NCBI GenBank assembly: GCA_049997955.1
Contig: JAEBDY010000001.1
Coordinates: 806,001-870,000 of the forward strand
Direction: 5' to 3'
Source: Umezawaea sp049997955
Lineage (GTDB): Bacteria; Actinomycetota; Actinomycetes; Mycobacteriales; Pseudonocardiaceae
Length of the DNA stretch: 64,000 bases
Positions 25,128 to 32,946 of the stretch are shown piece after piece (the stretch's first letter is position 1; each line of letters begins with the position of its first letter). Made by a program: the position numbers and the translations under genes. The notes under the pieces are model-generated. The model had not been told where the DNA came from and did no database searches. It saw nothing but the letters and a program-made list of their open reading frames with translations.

Positions 25128-27263
25128 TCAGCCCGCGAGCAGGGCCCGGATCTCGGCCGCCGACATCGGTTCGCCGAAGAACGGGCCCTGGGCGTACGAG
25201 ACGCCCAGCTCGGCCAGCCTCGTGGCCTCGGTCTTCGAGCGCACGTCCTCCGCCATCAGCGGCATCTCGAGTGCGCTCGACCACCGCACCAGCGCCACCG
25301 AGGCGCTCTCGTCGACCGGGTGCGCGCCGTCGTCCAGCCCGTGCGCGACCGCGCCCGCGAACTTGATCCCGCGCCACGGGATCTGCCGGAAGCGCTCGCC
25401 GGAGATCTTGCCGCTCGTCAACCGGTCCAGCACCAGCCGGACGCCGCGCTCCGCCAGGATGTCCAGCTCGTCGACCTGGTCCTCGGTGATGATCGCGGGC
25501 AGCGACTCGCGCAGTTCGAACTGGAGCAGTTCCGGGGGCAGGCCGGTGCGCTGGAGCAGCCTGCAGATCTCGGCGACCAGTTCGGGCTCCTGGCAGTGCC
25601 GGGCGGTCAGGTCCGCGCTCAGCACGGGCGCCCGGTCGCCGAACTCGCCGAACCAGCCGCCCGCGTCCGTGCAGGCGCGTTCCAGGCCCCAGCGGCTCAG
25701 CCGCAGCACCATGCCGGTGCTGGTGGTCAGCGGCAGGAACTCCTCGGGGTCCAGCAGGCCGCGCTCCGGGTGGTCCCAGCGCAGCTTCGCCTCCACGGCG
25801 ACCAGCTCGCGGTCCCGCAGGGAGTACACCGGCTGGTAGTCGACGCGGAACTCGCCCAGTTCCAGACCGCCGGGGATGGACGCGGTCAGCACGCACAGGT
25901 CCCGGTCGCGCAGGTCGCGCTCCCGGTCGTAGAGCGCCCACTGCGCCTTGCCGTCGGTCTTCGCCCAGCCGACCGTGATGTCCGCGCACCGCAGCAGCTC
26001 CGAGGCGTCGGCGCCGCGGGACGGGCGGGCGACGACGCCGACGCTGGCCGTGACGCCGATGCCGTGCTCGCGGATGTAGACCGGCTCGGTCAGCAGCTCC
26101 AGCGCGTCCTCGACCAGCGCGATCACGGACCGCGTGTCCTTCGGGTCCTTGATCAGCACCCCGAACTCGTCCGGCCCGATCCGCGCGATCCGGCCGACGC
26201 TGTCGAACACCGCGCGCAGGTGGTTCGCGACGTCCAGCAGGATCCGGTTGCCGACGTCGTGGCCGAACGCGTCGTTGACGACGCGGAACCCGTCGATGTC
26301 GAAGTGCGCGAGCACGAGGCTGTCCGGCCCCTGGGTGCCCGCCGCGTTCTCCAGCCAGCCCAGGTACTGCGCCCGGTTGGCCAGGCCGGTCTGCACGTCG
26401 TGCAGGCTCTGCCGGACCAGCTGGGTCTGCAACGCCCGCAGCTCGTTCATGTTCTCGATCATCGACACGAAGTACGCGGGATCACCGGTGGGCGTGCGCA
26501 CCAGCGACAGGGCGATGAGCGTCTCCACGATCTCGCCGTCGGCGCGCAGCAGCCGCCGTTCGCCGCGGAAGTGCTCCAGGTCCCCGGCCACGATCCGCCG
26601 CATGACGAGGGTCATCGCTTCCCGCTCCTCCGGGTGCAGCAGCGAACTGGGCGCCACGGAGCGCAGCGCGTCCTTCTCGTAGTGCAGCAGGTTGAGCAGC
26701 GCCTCGTTGAAGTCGAGCAGCCGGTCGCCGATGCCGATCACGGCGATGCCGAAGGCCGAGGAGTTGAACACCGCCTGGAACTTCGTCTCGCTGTCGTACC
26801 GGGCCTCCTCGGCCCTGCGGGTCGCGATGACGGCGGCGGTCTTGCTCAGCTCCTGCTGGTCGAGCGTGCGGTCGCGCAGCCCTTCGCTGTAGCCGGCGGC
26901 CAGCGAGCCGAGGACCCGCACGAGCCTGCCCGTCCACGTCGGCGGCAGGTGGAAGTGGGGGATCAGCGCTTCGCCGATGTACGCGATCGACCGCTCCAGG
27001 GTCTCCGAGGAGATGAAGTCGTGCTCGACCATGCTCCGGCCGATCCGGCGACCCAGTTCGGCGACGGGCGGGTCGGCGCTGACCGCCCGGAGCACCTCGG
27101 TGGTCAACGCGGCCAGGACCTGTTCGAGTTCGGCGCGCGACATGTTGGCCATCACCGTGTTGTCGATCAGCGCGGTCCAGCGGTGCGCGAAGTCCTCCCG
27201 GACGAGGGGGAACTCGTCGAGCGCTGTTCGTGGTTCGGGAGTCGTCCCCGGCTGGTCGACCAT
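25128..27263 (-). CDS. PAS-GGDEF-EAL protein with degenerate catalytic motifs
   Basis: A 711-residue cytoplasmic protein. Residues about 1-150 form an uncharacterised helical sensor, about 160-285 a PAS domain, about 290-445 GGDEF and about 455-705 EAL. The GGDEF signature reads IGPDEF instead of GGDEF. The EAL domain has VEAKLRW where EALLRW is expected, LVLDRLTSG where the metal-binding DDFGTG motif should be, and lacks the usual downstream K-x-D. It is therefore likely poor or inactive as a c-di-GMP phosphodiesterase, and perhaps as a cyclase, and may instead bind the nucleotide as a receptor (inference). Actinomycete GGDEF/EAL proteins often control development. Confidence 0.9.
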   Translation of the reverse strand: MVDQPGTTPEPRTALDEFPLVREDFAHRWTALIDNTVMANMSRAELEQVLAALTTEVLRAVSADPPVAELGRRIGRSMVEHDFISSETLERSIAYIGEALIPHFHLPPTWTGRLVRVLGSLAAGYSEGLRDRTLDQQELSKTAAVIATRRAEEARYDSETKFQAVFNSSAFGIAVIGIGDRLLDFNEALLNLLHYEKDALRSVAPSSLLHPEEREAMTLVMRRIVAGDLEHFRGERRLLRADGEIVETLIALSLVRTPTGDPAYFVSMIENMNELRALQTQLVRQSLHDVQTGLANRAQYLGWLENAAGTQGPDSLVLAHFDIDGFRVVNDAFGHDVGNRILLDVANHLRAVFDSVGRIARIGPDEFGVLIKDPKDTRSVIALVEDALELLTEPVYIREHGIGVTASVGVVARPSRGADASELLRCADITVGWAKTDGKAQWALYDRERDLRDRDLCVLTASIPGGLELGEFRVDYQPVYSLRDRELVAVEAKLRWDHPERGLLDPEEFLPLTTSTGMVLRLSRWGLERACTDAGGWFGEFGDRAPVLSADLTARHCQEPELVAEICRLLQRTGLPPELLQFELRESLPAIITEDQVDELDILAERGVRLVLDRLTSGKISGERFRQIPWRGIKFAGAVAHGLDDGAHPVDESASVALVRWSSALEMPLMAEDVRSKTEATRLAELGVSYAQGPFFGEPMSAAEIRALLAG

Positions 27264-27663
27264 CGCCGTTCAGGCCCGCGAACCGTTCGCGGAGCGGACG
27301 CCGGTCGTCCTCCGTGATCGGCAAAAGCCCACGAAGCGGCTGGCACACCGACGGGCGCTGGGCACGGACGCTCCAAAGTTCACTCGTTCGGGGGTCGCGC
27401 TCGACGGGGACGGCAGGGTGCCGGTCCGGGTCGTTCGCGCCACACTCGGTCATGGTCCGCTGGCTGGGGGTGAGCTTACTGATCTCCCGAGCCCGCCCCA
27501 ACCCGAGCACCCGATTTTCGTCCGGATGCGCGTCGCGTGGTGGAGGCAGGTGTCTACTCGTGGGTAGTCCGATAACCGGGTAGGGCCGAGCTTCCTCCGA
27601 GGAGGGGCCTGGCCTTGCTGTCGAACGCGTCTGGCGCGTTCAGGAGTGCTGATCCGGGATCGG
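27264..27663. other. Intergenic region without a supported gene
   Basis: This stretch lies between the GGDEF/EAL start and the flavin reductase stop. It must contain the GGDEF/EAL promoter on the minus strand. Short frames cross it but lack ribosome sites and typical residue composition. I see no repeat or RNA gene. Confidence 0.6.
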
Positions 27664-28164
27664 TCAGTCGACCGACGTGTAGCGGCCCTGGAACCGCACC
27701 AGCGGCGGGGTGCCGCCGGTGTGCTGGATCTCCAGGGGCTCGCCCACGAGGGCCACGTGGTCGCCCACGGCGATCCGTCTGGCCGTGCGGCAGCGCAGGC
27801 GCAGCGGGGCGTCCAGGAGGTGCGGGACGCCGTCCGCGTCGGACCGCCAGTTGGTCTGCTCGCCGAAGCGGTCCGAGCCGGTCTTGGCGAACAGGTCCGA
27901 CAGGTCGCTCTGGCCCGCGTGCAGCAGGTGCACGGCGAACAGGGGCGCCGTTCGCAGCACCGGCCACGCCGAGGCGCCGTCGCCGATCCACACGACGATC
28001 AGCGGCGGGCGCATGCTGGCCGAGGTGAAGGAGCTGACCGTCACGCCCACCGGGCCTTCCGGGCCCTGTGCCGTGACGATGCTGACCGCCTGCGGGTGGT
28101 CGCGCAGGGCGCCCCGCAGGACGTCGGCCAGGTCTCGTTGCGACTGGCGCGGCACGACGCTCAT
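27664..28164 (-). CDS. Flavin reductase-domain protein
   Basis: A 166-residue FMN-binding split-barrel protein of the flavin reductase family: GVTVSSFTSASMRPPLIVVWI (FMN site), VHLLHAGQSDLSDLFA, and GDHVALVGEPLEIQ. Such proteins supply reduced FMN to two-component monooxygenases, for instance those that desulfonate organosulfur compounds. The cysteine-type leader peptide upstream (28285-28359) supports a sulfur-acquisition role. Its ATG overlaps the stop of a small upstream ORF (ATGA at 28161-28164), so its translation depends on that ORF. No monooxygenase gene adjoins it, so the partner must be elsewhere. Confidence 0.88.
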   Translation of the reverse strand: MSVVPRQSQRDLADVLRGALRDHPQAVSIVTAQGPEGPVGVTVSSFTSASMRPPLIVVWIGDGASAWPVLRTAPLFAVHLLHAGQSDLSDLFAKTGSDRFGEQTNWRSDADGVPHLLDAPLRLRCRTARRIAVGDHVALVGEPLEIQHTGGTPPLVRFQGRYTSVD

Positions 28165-28238
28165 GCCGGGACCTCCGCTGCTCGTGCGGCGTCGTGGGCG
28201 CTGGAGGCCGGGCGGGGATTGCCGATCCGTGCGGACAT
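28161..28238 (-). CDS. Small coupling ORF before the flavin reductase
   Basis: A 25-codon ORF (start MSARIGNPRPASS) with an excellent AAGGAG ribosome site at 28244-28249, 5 nt before its ATG, and a stop that overlaps the flavin reductase start (ATGA). The reductase has no comparable ribosome site of its own. The ORF therefore looks like the true initiation point of the operon, translated under control of the leader peptide upstream. The peptide itself resembles nothing I know. A frameshift that would join it to the reductase is an alternative. Confidence 0.6.
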   Translation of the reverse strand: MSARIGNPRPASSAHDAARAAEVPA

Positions 28239-28284
28239 CGGGGCTCCTTGGTGCGCAGCGGGAACGTGACCGGGTGGTCCTCCG

Positions 28285-28359
28285 CTACGGACAGCGGCAG
28301 GAGCACGTGCGCCCGAAGTCGACGTGGCGACGTCGGGTCAGGAGCGGAACTCGGTTCAC
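28285..28359 (-). CDS. Cysteine-rich attenuation leader peptide upstream of the flavin reductase
   Basis: A 24-codon ORF from GTG 28359 to TAG at 28285. It reads MNRVPLLTRRRHVDFGR and ends CSCRCP, so cysteine codons fall at 19, 21 and 23. The LL-x-TRR-x-HVD core matches the leader before metY (1466-1540). In actinobacteria, leaders with clustered Cys codons sense cysteine supply: ribosomes that stall on Cys codons expose the next ribosome site. Here the next site, AAGGAG at 28244-28249, lies 36 bp downstream. Too short for routine gene calling; assignment rests on the shared core and Cys codons. Confidence 0.8.
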   Translation of the reverse strand: MNRVPLLTRRRHVDFGRTCSCRCP

Positions 28360-29021
28360 GTCTTCGAGACTGCGGCGGTGCCACGGCCGCGTCAAGGTCG
28401 TCCAACCAGCGGGACTTCGGGATGTCACCCGGTCGGCGGCCCGTCCCTGACGCGCGTCGTCGTGCGGCAGGTGGGCAACGGGATCCGACGGTTCTTCGAG
28501 GTGCCGTCGAAGGAGGTGGGAGACCGTCGGCCGGGTGCGGAAGGGGGGTTTCCGTCCGGCCGACGGCGGTCGGCGTGAAGGGGCGCGCCACCAGCGTCTC
28601 GGGGTGGGCTCGCACCGGCCGAGGGGACGTCCGGGCGAACCGACGCCGGGCGCAGCACCCTGGTGCCGACCACTAGTAGAACGGGCGGTACCACCCCGGT
28701 GTTCCCCTGGTGCTCGACGTCACCCCGTGCTGGACCCCGGATAACGGGACATCGGTCGCTACGGCAATTCGTTACCACTGGGGCCGAAGGTCGTCGTATT
28801 CACCGTTGACATGGATTGACATTCCCTTCGTTCAGCCCTTGACTGGATCTCCTGTGCATCAACCGTTATCAGAATAACGGTAACTAGCCTGAAAAAGGCT
28901 CAAGGGCAAGACCCCTTTCAGTCCAATATGGACTTCGTTAATAGGCTGATTGTCCTATTGCCCGTTCGCGCGCGGAGAGATGTGCTTCCACCATTCTCCC
29001 CCCACGAAGGGTTTTCGCGTC
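28360..29021. other. Long divergent regulatory interval
   Basis: About 660 bp between the leader peptide (minus) and the subtilase (plus). It holds no supported gene. The right half (28740-28960) is clearly A+T-richer than its surroundings and has TTGACAT-like repeats near 28806-28821 and a perfect 8-bp-arm palindrome at 28862-28881, so the subtilase probably has a long 5' region with its promoter and operators here. Confidence 0.6.
28862..28881. promoter_or_regulatory. Palindromic site upstream of the subtilase
   Basis: ACCGTTAT and ATAACGGT form perfect 8-bp arms separated by CAGA. It lies about 140 bp before the subtilase start in an A+T-rich stretch, near TTGACA-like hexamers. It suits a repressor or activator dimer; the regulator is unknown. 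Confidence 0.5.
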
Positions 29022-32000
29022 GTGATCAAGTCAGGACTTCGGTGGAGACACCGCACCAGCGCAGCCCTTCTGGCCGCCGTGCTGGGTTCGACTGGGTTCG
29101 GCTTCGCCGCCGCCCCCGCACTCGCTCAGCCGCTGCCGCCCACGCAGAACGACAAGCAGCTCGACAAGCAGGACCGCGCTTTCCTCGTCGAGGCCGAGCA
29201 GGCGGGCAAGGCCGACGTCACGCTCCTCGTCGCCGCTGAAGCGGGCAAGGTCGACGCCGCCACCGCCGAGCTGAAGTCGCTCGGGGCCGTGGTCGAGACG
29301 ACCGACCGCGAGGTCGACTACATCAAGGTCACGCTGCCGCGCGGGCAGGCCGAGAAGGCCGCCAAGCTCAAGTCGGTCAACGCGGTGGACGTCGACGGCC
29401 TCATCGCCGTGGACGACCCGAAGCCCCAGGGCGCGAGCAACCCGCTGCCGCAGAAGGCGCCGGACGCGAAGACCCCCAAGAACAACCCGTACATGCCGAT
29501 CGGCGACACGGGCGCCGCGCAGTTCACCCAGTCGCACTCCAAGTGGGACGGCCGCGGCACGACGATCGCGATCCTGGACTCCGGCGTCGACCTCGACCAC
29601 CCGGCGCTCGCGACCACCACGACCGGCGAGCGCAAGATCGTCGACTGGTACAACGCCAACGCGCCCGCCGAGAACGACGGCACGTGGGTCACGATGGGCA
29701 AGGAGCGCTACACCGGCGCCTTCACCTCGGGCGGGGTGAACTACACCGCGCCCGCGACCGGCGGCCCGTACTCGCTCGGCCTGTTCCGGGAGACCGCGAA
29801 GGACCTCGGCGCCGCGACCAGCGAGGTAGGCGGTGACATCAACCGCGACGGCGACAAGCTGGACGCGTTCGCGGTGCTGCAGGACATCGCCACCAAGGAG
29901 GTCCGGGTCGACCTGGACCAGGACGGTGACTTCACCGACCAGACCGCGATGATCGACTACAAGTACAAGAAGGACGTCGGCTTCTTCGGCACGGACAACG
30001 CCGCCACGCCGCTCGCCGAGCGGATCGCGTTCGTCGTCCAGACCGACAGGTCGGTCTACGACAACGGCGGCACCGCCTTCGTCAACCTCGGCATCTCGGC
30101 CGCGCACGGCACCCACGTCGCGGGCATCACGTCGGCCAACGGCATGTTCGGCGGCAAGATGACCGGTGCGGCCCCCGGCGCCAAGCTGATGGCGGTCAAG
30201 GTCTGCCTCACCTCGACGGCCTGCACCGCCAGCGGCCTGCTCGACGGCGTCCTGTACGCCGCGCGCAACGGCGCCGACGTCGTGAACATCTCGATCGGCG
30301 GACTGCCGGCGCTCAACGACGGCAACAACGCCCGTGCGGAGCTCTACAACCGCACGATCTCCGAGTACAACATGCAGATCTTCATCTCCGCGGGCAACAG
30401 CGGCGCGGGCGCGAACACCGTCGGCGACCCCTCGGTGGCCACGGACGCCCTCAGCGTCGGCTCGTCGATCACCAAGCAGACCTGGCTGTCCAACTACGGC
30501 TCGGTGACCAAGCAGTCCGACGGCCTGCACGGCTTCTCCTCGCGCGGCCCGCGTGAGGACGGCGGCTTCAAGCCGGACATCACCGCGCCCGGCTCGGCGA
30601 TCTCCACCGTGCCGCGCTGGCAGGTCCCCGGCCCCGTCGCGGGCACGTACGAGCTGCCCACCGGCTACGCCATGTTCAACGGCACCTCGATGGCCTCCCC
30701 GCAGGCGACCGGTGCCGCCGCGCTGCTCGTGAGCGCGTACAAGGCGACCCACGGCGGCGAGCGGCCCAACGTCGCGAAGCTGCGCAACGCCATCAAGTCC
30801 GGCGCCGACTTCAACGACGACCTCGGCGCGTACGAGCAGGGCGCAGGCCAGTTCGACGTGAAGGCCGCCTACAACGTCCTGACCCGCAACGGCTCGCAGG
30901 ACGTCGTGACCTCCTCGGTCGAGGTGCACACCGCGCTGTCCGCGCAGCTCAAGCCCGTGGCGGACCGGGGTGTCGGCATCCACGACCGCGAGGGCGTGAC
31001 GATCGGCAAGGACTACACCCGCACCTACACGTTCACCCGCACCACCGGGTCGGCGAAGCCGGTCAAGTACAAGGTCGACTGGGACGGCGACACCAGGTCG
31101 TTCGACTCGGCGAACAGCGTCACGCTGCCGCTGAACACCCCGGTGTCCTTCACCGTGAAGGTCAAGCCGAAGGCCGCGGGCGTGCACTCCGCCGTCCTCA
31201 GCCTGGACAACCCGTCCACGCCGGGCATCGACCTGAAGACGCTGAACACGGTCTTCGCGGCCAACGACTTCAGCGCGGCGAACAAGTACGCGGTCACGAA
31301 GTCCGGTGAGATCGCCCGCAACCAGGTCACGAGCCTCCTCGTGCGCGTCCCCAAGGGCGCCAGCGCGCTCAAGGTCGACATGGTCGCGGGCGGCGACCCC
31401 GGCAAGGGCCAGGTGCGCTTCCTGCGCGTCGACCCGACCGGCATCCCGCTCGACGCCACCAGCTCCACGTCCTGCTACAACCCGGACGCCGGTGCGGGCT
31501 GCACGCCGGGCACGCCCCTGAGCCGCACGGTCAGCAACCCGCTGCCGGGCGTCTGGGAGATCGTGGTCGAGGCCCGTCGCACGTCCGACGTCGACAAGGC
31601 CCCGTACAAGGTGACCGCGTCGGTGCTGGGCACCACGGTCAGCCCGAACCCGGACACGATCGCGTCCGCCCCGCTCGGCCAGCCGGTCGCGCGGACCTAC
31701 CAGGTGACCAACTCGCTGTCCGCGTTCAAGGGCGGACTCGTGGGCGGTCAGCTGACCAGCGCCAAGATCGCACGGCCCAGCATCGCCAACCTGGCGACGC
31801 AGTCGTACGACATCACCGTGCCCGCGGGCGCCAGCGCGGTCAGCGCGACCATCGGCCGGACGAGCGACATCTCGGCCGACCTCGACCTGCTGCTGTACAA
31901 CTGCACGACCGGCACCTGCGTGCTGTCGAAGCAGTCGGCGGACGGCGACTCCGAGGAGTCGGTCATCACCGCCGCCCCGGCCGCCGGCCTGTGGAGGGTC

Positions 32001-32261
32001 GTCGTGGACGGCTACGCCGTGCCCGCGGGCACGACCGAGTACGACTACATCGACTTCTTCGCGTCGTCGGCACTCGGCAACGTGACGGTGTCCGACCCCC
32101 ACGCCGACCGCGCGGCGGGCACGACGTGGACGGTCAACGGCACGGTCACCGCGAGCGCCCAGCCGGGCGAAGGCCGCATCCTGCGCGGTGAGCTGCTCGT
32201 CGTCACCGCCGAAGGCGCGACGGTCGGCCGCGGCACCGTGCTGGTGCAGTCGGTGGTCTAG
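29022..32261 (+). CDS. Large secreted subtilisin-like serine protease (S8)
   Basis: A 1079-residue secreted protease. Signal peptide about 1-35 (ends APALAQ), propeptide about 50-135 (the I9-like segment with VVETTDREVDYIKVTLP), then the catalytic domain with Asp186 (AILDSGVDLDHP), His362 (HGTHVAGI) and Ser556 (NGTSMASPQATG). The 176-residue gap between Asp and His is far larger than in subtilisin and recalls tripeptidyl-peptidase II-like subtilases. About 500 residues of beta-rich C-terminal domains follow, including a pre-peptidase-like region. GTG 29022 is used because it starts directly before the signal peptide. A strong hairpin follows the gene, and the convergent gene encodes a propeptide-like lipoprotein. 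Confidence 0.92.
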   Translation: MIKSGLRWRHRTSAALLAAVLGSTGFGFAAAPALAQPLPPTQNDKQLDKQDRAFLVEAEQAGKADVTLLVAAEAGKVDAATAELKSLGAVVETTDREVDYIKVTLPRGQAEKAAKLKSVNAVDVDGLIAVDDPKPQGASNPLPQKAPDAKTPKNNPYMPIGDTGAAQFTQSHSKWDGRGTTIAILDSGVDLDHPALATTTTGERKIVDWYNANAPAENDGTWVTMGKERYTGAFTSGGVNYTAPATGGPYSLGLFRETAKDLGAATSEVGGDINRDGDKLDAFAVLQDIATKEVRVDLDQDGDFTDQTAMIDYKYKKDVGFFGTDNAATPLAERIAFVVQTDRSVYDNGGTAFVNLGISAAHGTHVAGITSANGMFGGKMTGAAPGAKLMAVKVCLTSTACTASGLLDGVLYAARNGADVVNISIGGLPALNDGNNARAELYNRTISEYNMQIFISAGNSGAGANTVGDPSVATDALSVGSSITKQTWLSNYGSVTKQSDGLHGFSSRGPREDGGFKPDITAPGSAISTVPRWQVPGPVAGTYELPTGYAMFNGTSMASPQATGAAALLVSAYKATHGGERPNVAKLRNAIKSGADFNDDLGAYEQGAGQFDVKAAYNVLTRNGSQDVVTSSVEVHTALSAQLKPVADRGVGIHDREGVTIGKDYTRTYTFTRTTGSAKPVKYKVDWDGDTRSFDSANSVTLPLNTPVSFTVKVKPKAAGVHSAVLSLDNPSTPGIDLKTLNTVFAANDFSAANKYAVTKSGEIARNQVTSLLVRVPKGASALKVDMVAGGDPGKGQVRFLRVDPTGIPLDATSSTSCYNPDAGAGCTPGTPLSRTVSNPLPGVWEIVVEARRTSDVDKAPYKVTASVLGTTVSPNPDTIASAPLGQPVARTYQVTNSLSAFKGGLVGGQLTSAKIARPSIANLATQSYDITVPAGASAVSATIGRTSDISADLDLLLYNCTTGTCVLSKQSADGDSEESVITAAPAAGLWRVVVDGYAVPAGTTEYDYIDFFASSALGNVTVSDPHADRAAGTTWTVNGTVTASAQPGEGRILRGELLVVTAEGATVGRGTVLVQSVV

Positions 32262-32276
32262 CACTCCCAGCCCGAA

Positions 32277-32317
32277 CGGAACGGCCCCGCACCTCGACGA
32301 GGTGCGGGGCCGTTCCG
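32277..32317. terminator. Strong bidirectional terminator hairpin
   Basis: A perfect 19-bp stem (centre GCACCTC-GAC-GAGGTGC) between the subtilase stop and the convergent lipoprotein stop. The 3-nt loop makes it very stable. Confidence 0.85.
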
Positions 32318-32364
32318 CGTTCGGCGACGCCCCCGCACCTCAGCGCACGGGGCCGCCGCGCCCG

Positions 32365-32868
32365 TCAGGGAGTCGGGTCGGGGACGCCGATCGGTTCTTC
32401 GACGTCCGCGCGGGAGATGCCTGCGAGGGTGGCTGCCTGGGCGGCGACGGCGATCGGCACGGTCGCCCGGATGTAGCCCACGGTCGCGTCGGTGGACTCG
32501 ACCGTGGCGCCGAGGTCCCGGAGCGCCCGAGCGGTCGCCCCGGTCTCGCCGGGGACCGTCGAGACGGTCAGCACCACCGTGTCCCGGCGGGCCCGCTTCG
32601 CCTCGTCGATCAGTTCCCTGGCGCGCGGCGCGAGCGTGGGCGGCTGGGGGGCGGGAGGCCGCGCCGCGGGCGACTGGGAGGTCGGCGACGGCTCGGCCGG
32701 GGTTTCCGCCGGGGTTTCGGTCGGGGTTTCGGCGGACGGCTGGACGGACGCCGTGGCCGTGCGGTCGACGGGCGTAGCACCCCCTGGGTCGGAGCTCCCG
32801 CAGCCGCCCAACGCCCCCGCACAGATGATCGACACCACCGCGCTCCGCACCTTCGACTTCCCCGTCAC
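32365..32868 (-). CDS. Lipoprotein resembling a free-standing subtilase propeptide
   Basis: A 167-residue predicted lipoprotein. The signal ends GALGGC with Cys23 as lipidation site, followed by a Pro/Thr/Glu-rich linker (about 30-85) and a C-terminal domain of about 75 residues. That domain aligns along its length with the propeptide of the neighbouring subtilase: ALRDLGATVESTDATVGYIR here against ELKSLGAVVETTDREVDYIK there, and both end with a D-P-x-P motif. It may inhibit, fold or tether the protease at the cell surface (inference). GTG 32868 is chosen because it starts just before the signal. It converges on the subtilase gene across a terminator hairpin. Confidence 0.82.
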   Translation of the reverse strand: MTGKSKVRSAVVSIICAGALGGCGSSDPGGATPVDRTATASVQPSAETPTETPAETPAEPSPTSQSPAARPPAPQPPTLAPRARELIDEAKRARRDTVVLTVSTVPGETGATARALRDLGATVESTDATVGYIRATVPIAVAAQAATLAGISRADVEEPIGVPDPTP

Positions 32869-32946
32869 CCGGGTAGACGGGTTGAGACGGCCGGTTGGTT
32901 GCACCGACCGTAAGATCGGGATCAACCCGCTGAAGTGGAGTCCACC

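Noticed and set aside
27230..27583. 117-codon ORF upstream of the GGDEF/EAL gene
   Set aside because: It lies partly antisense to that gene and then in its promoter region; composition and lack of a ribosome site argue against a gene.
29031..32264. A 1077-codon minus-strand open frame opposite the subtilase
   Set aside because: It mirrors the subtilase coding frame, is rich in Arg/Val/Gly/His and shows no family motif. The plus-strand subtilase has all catalytic motifs.
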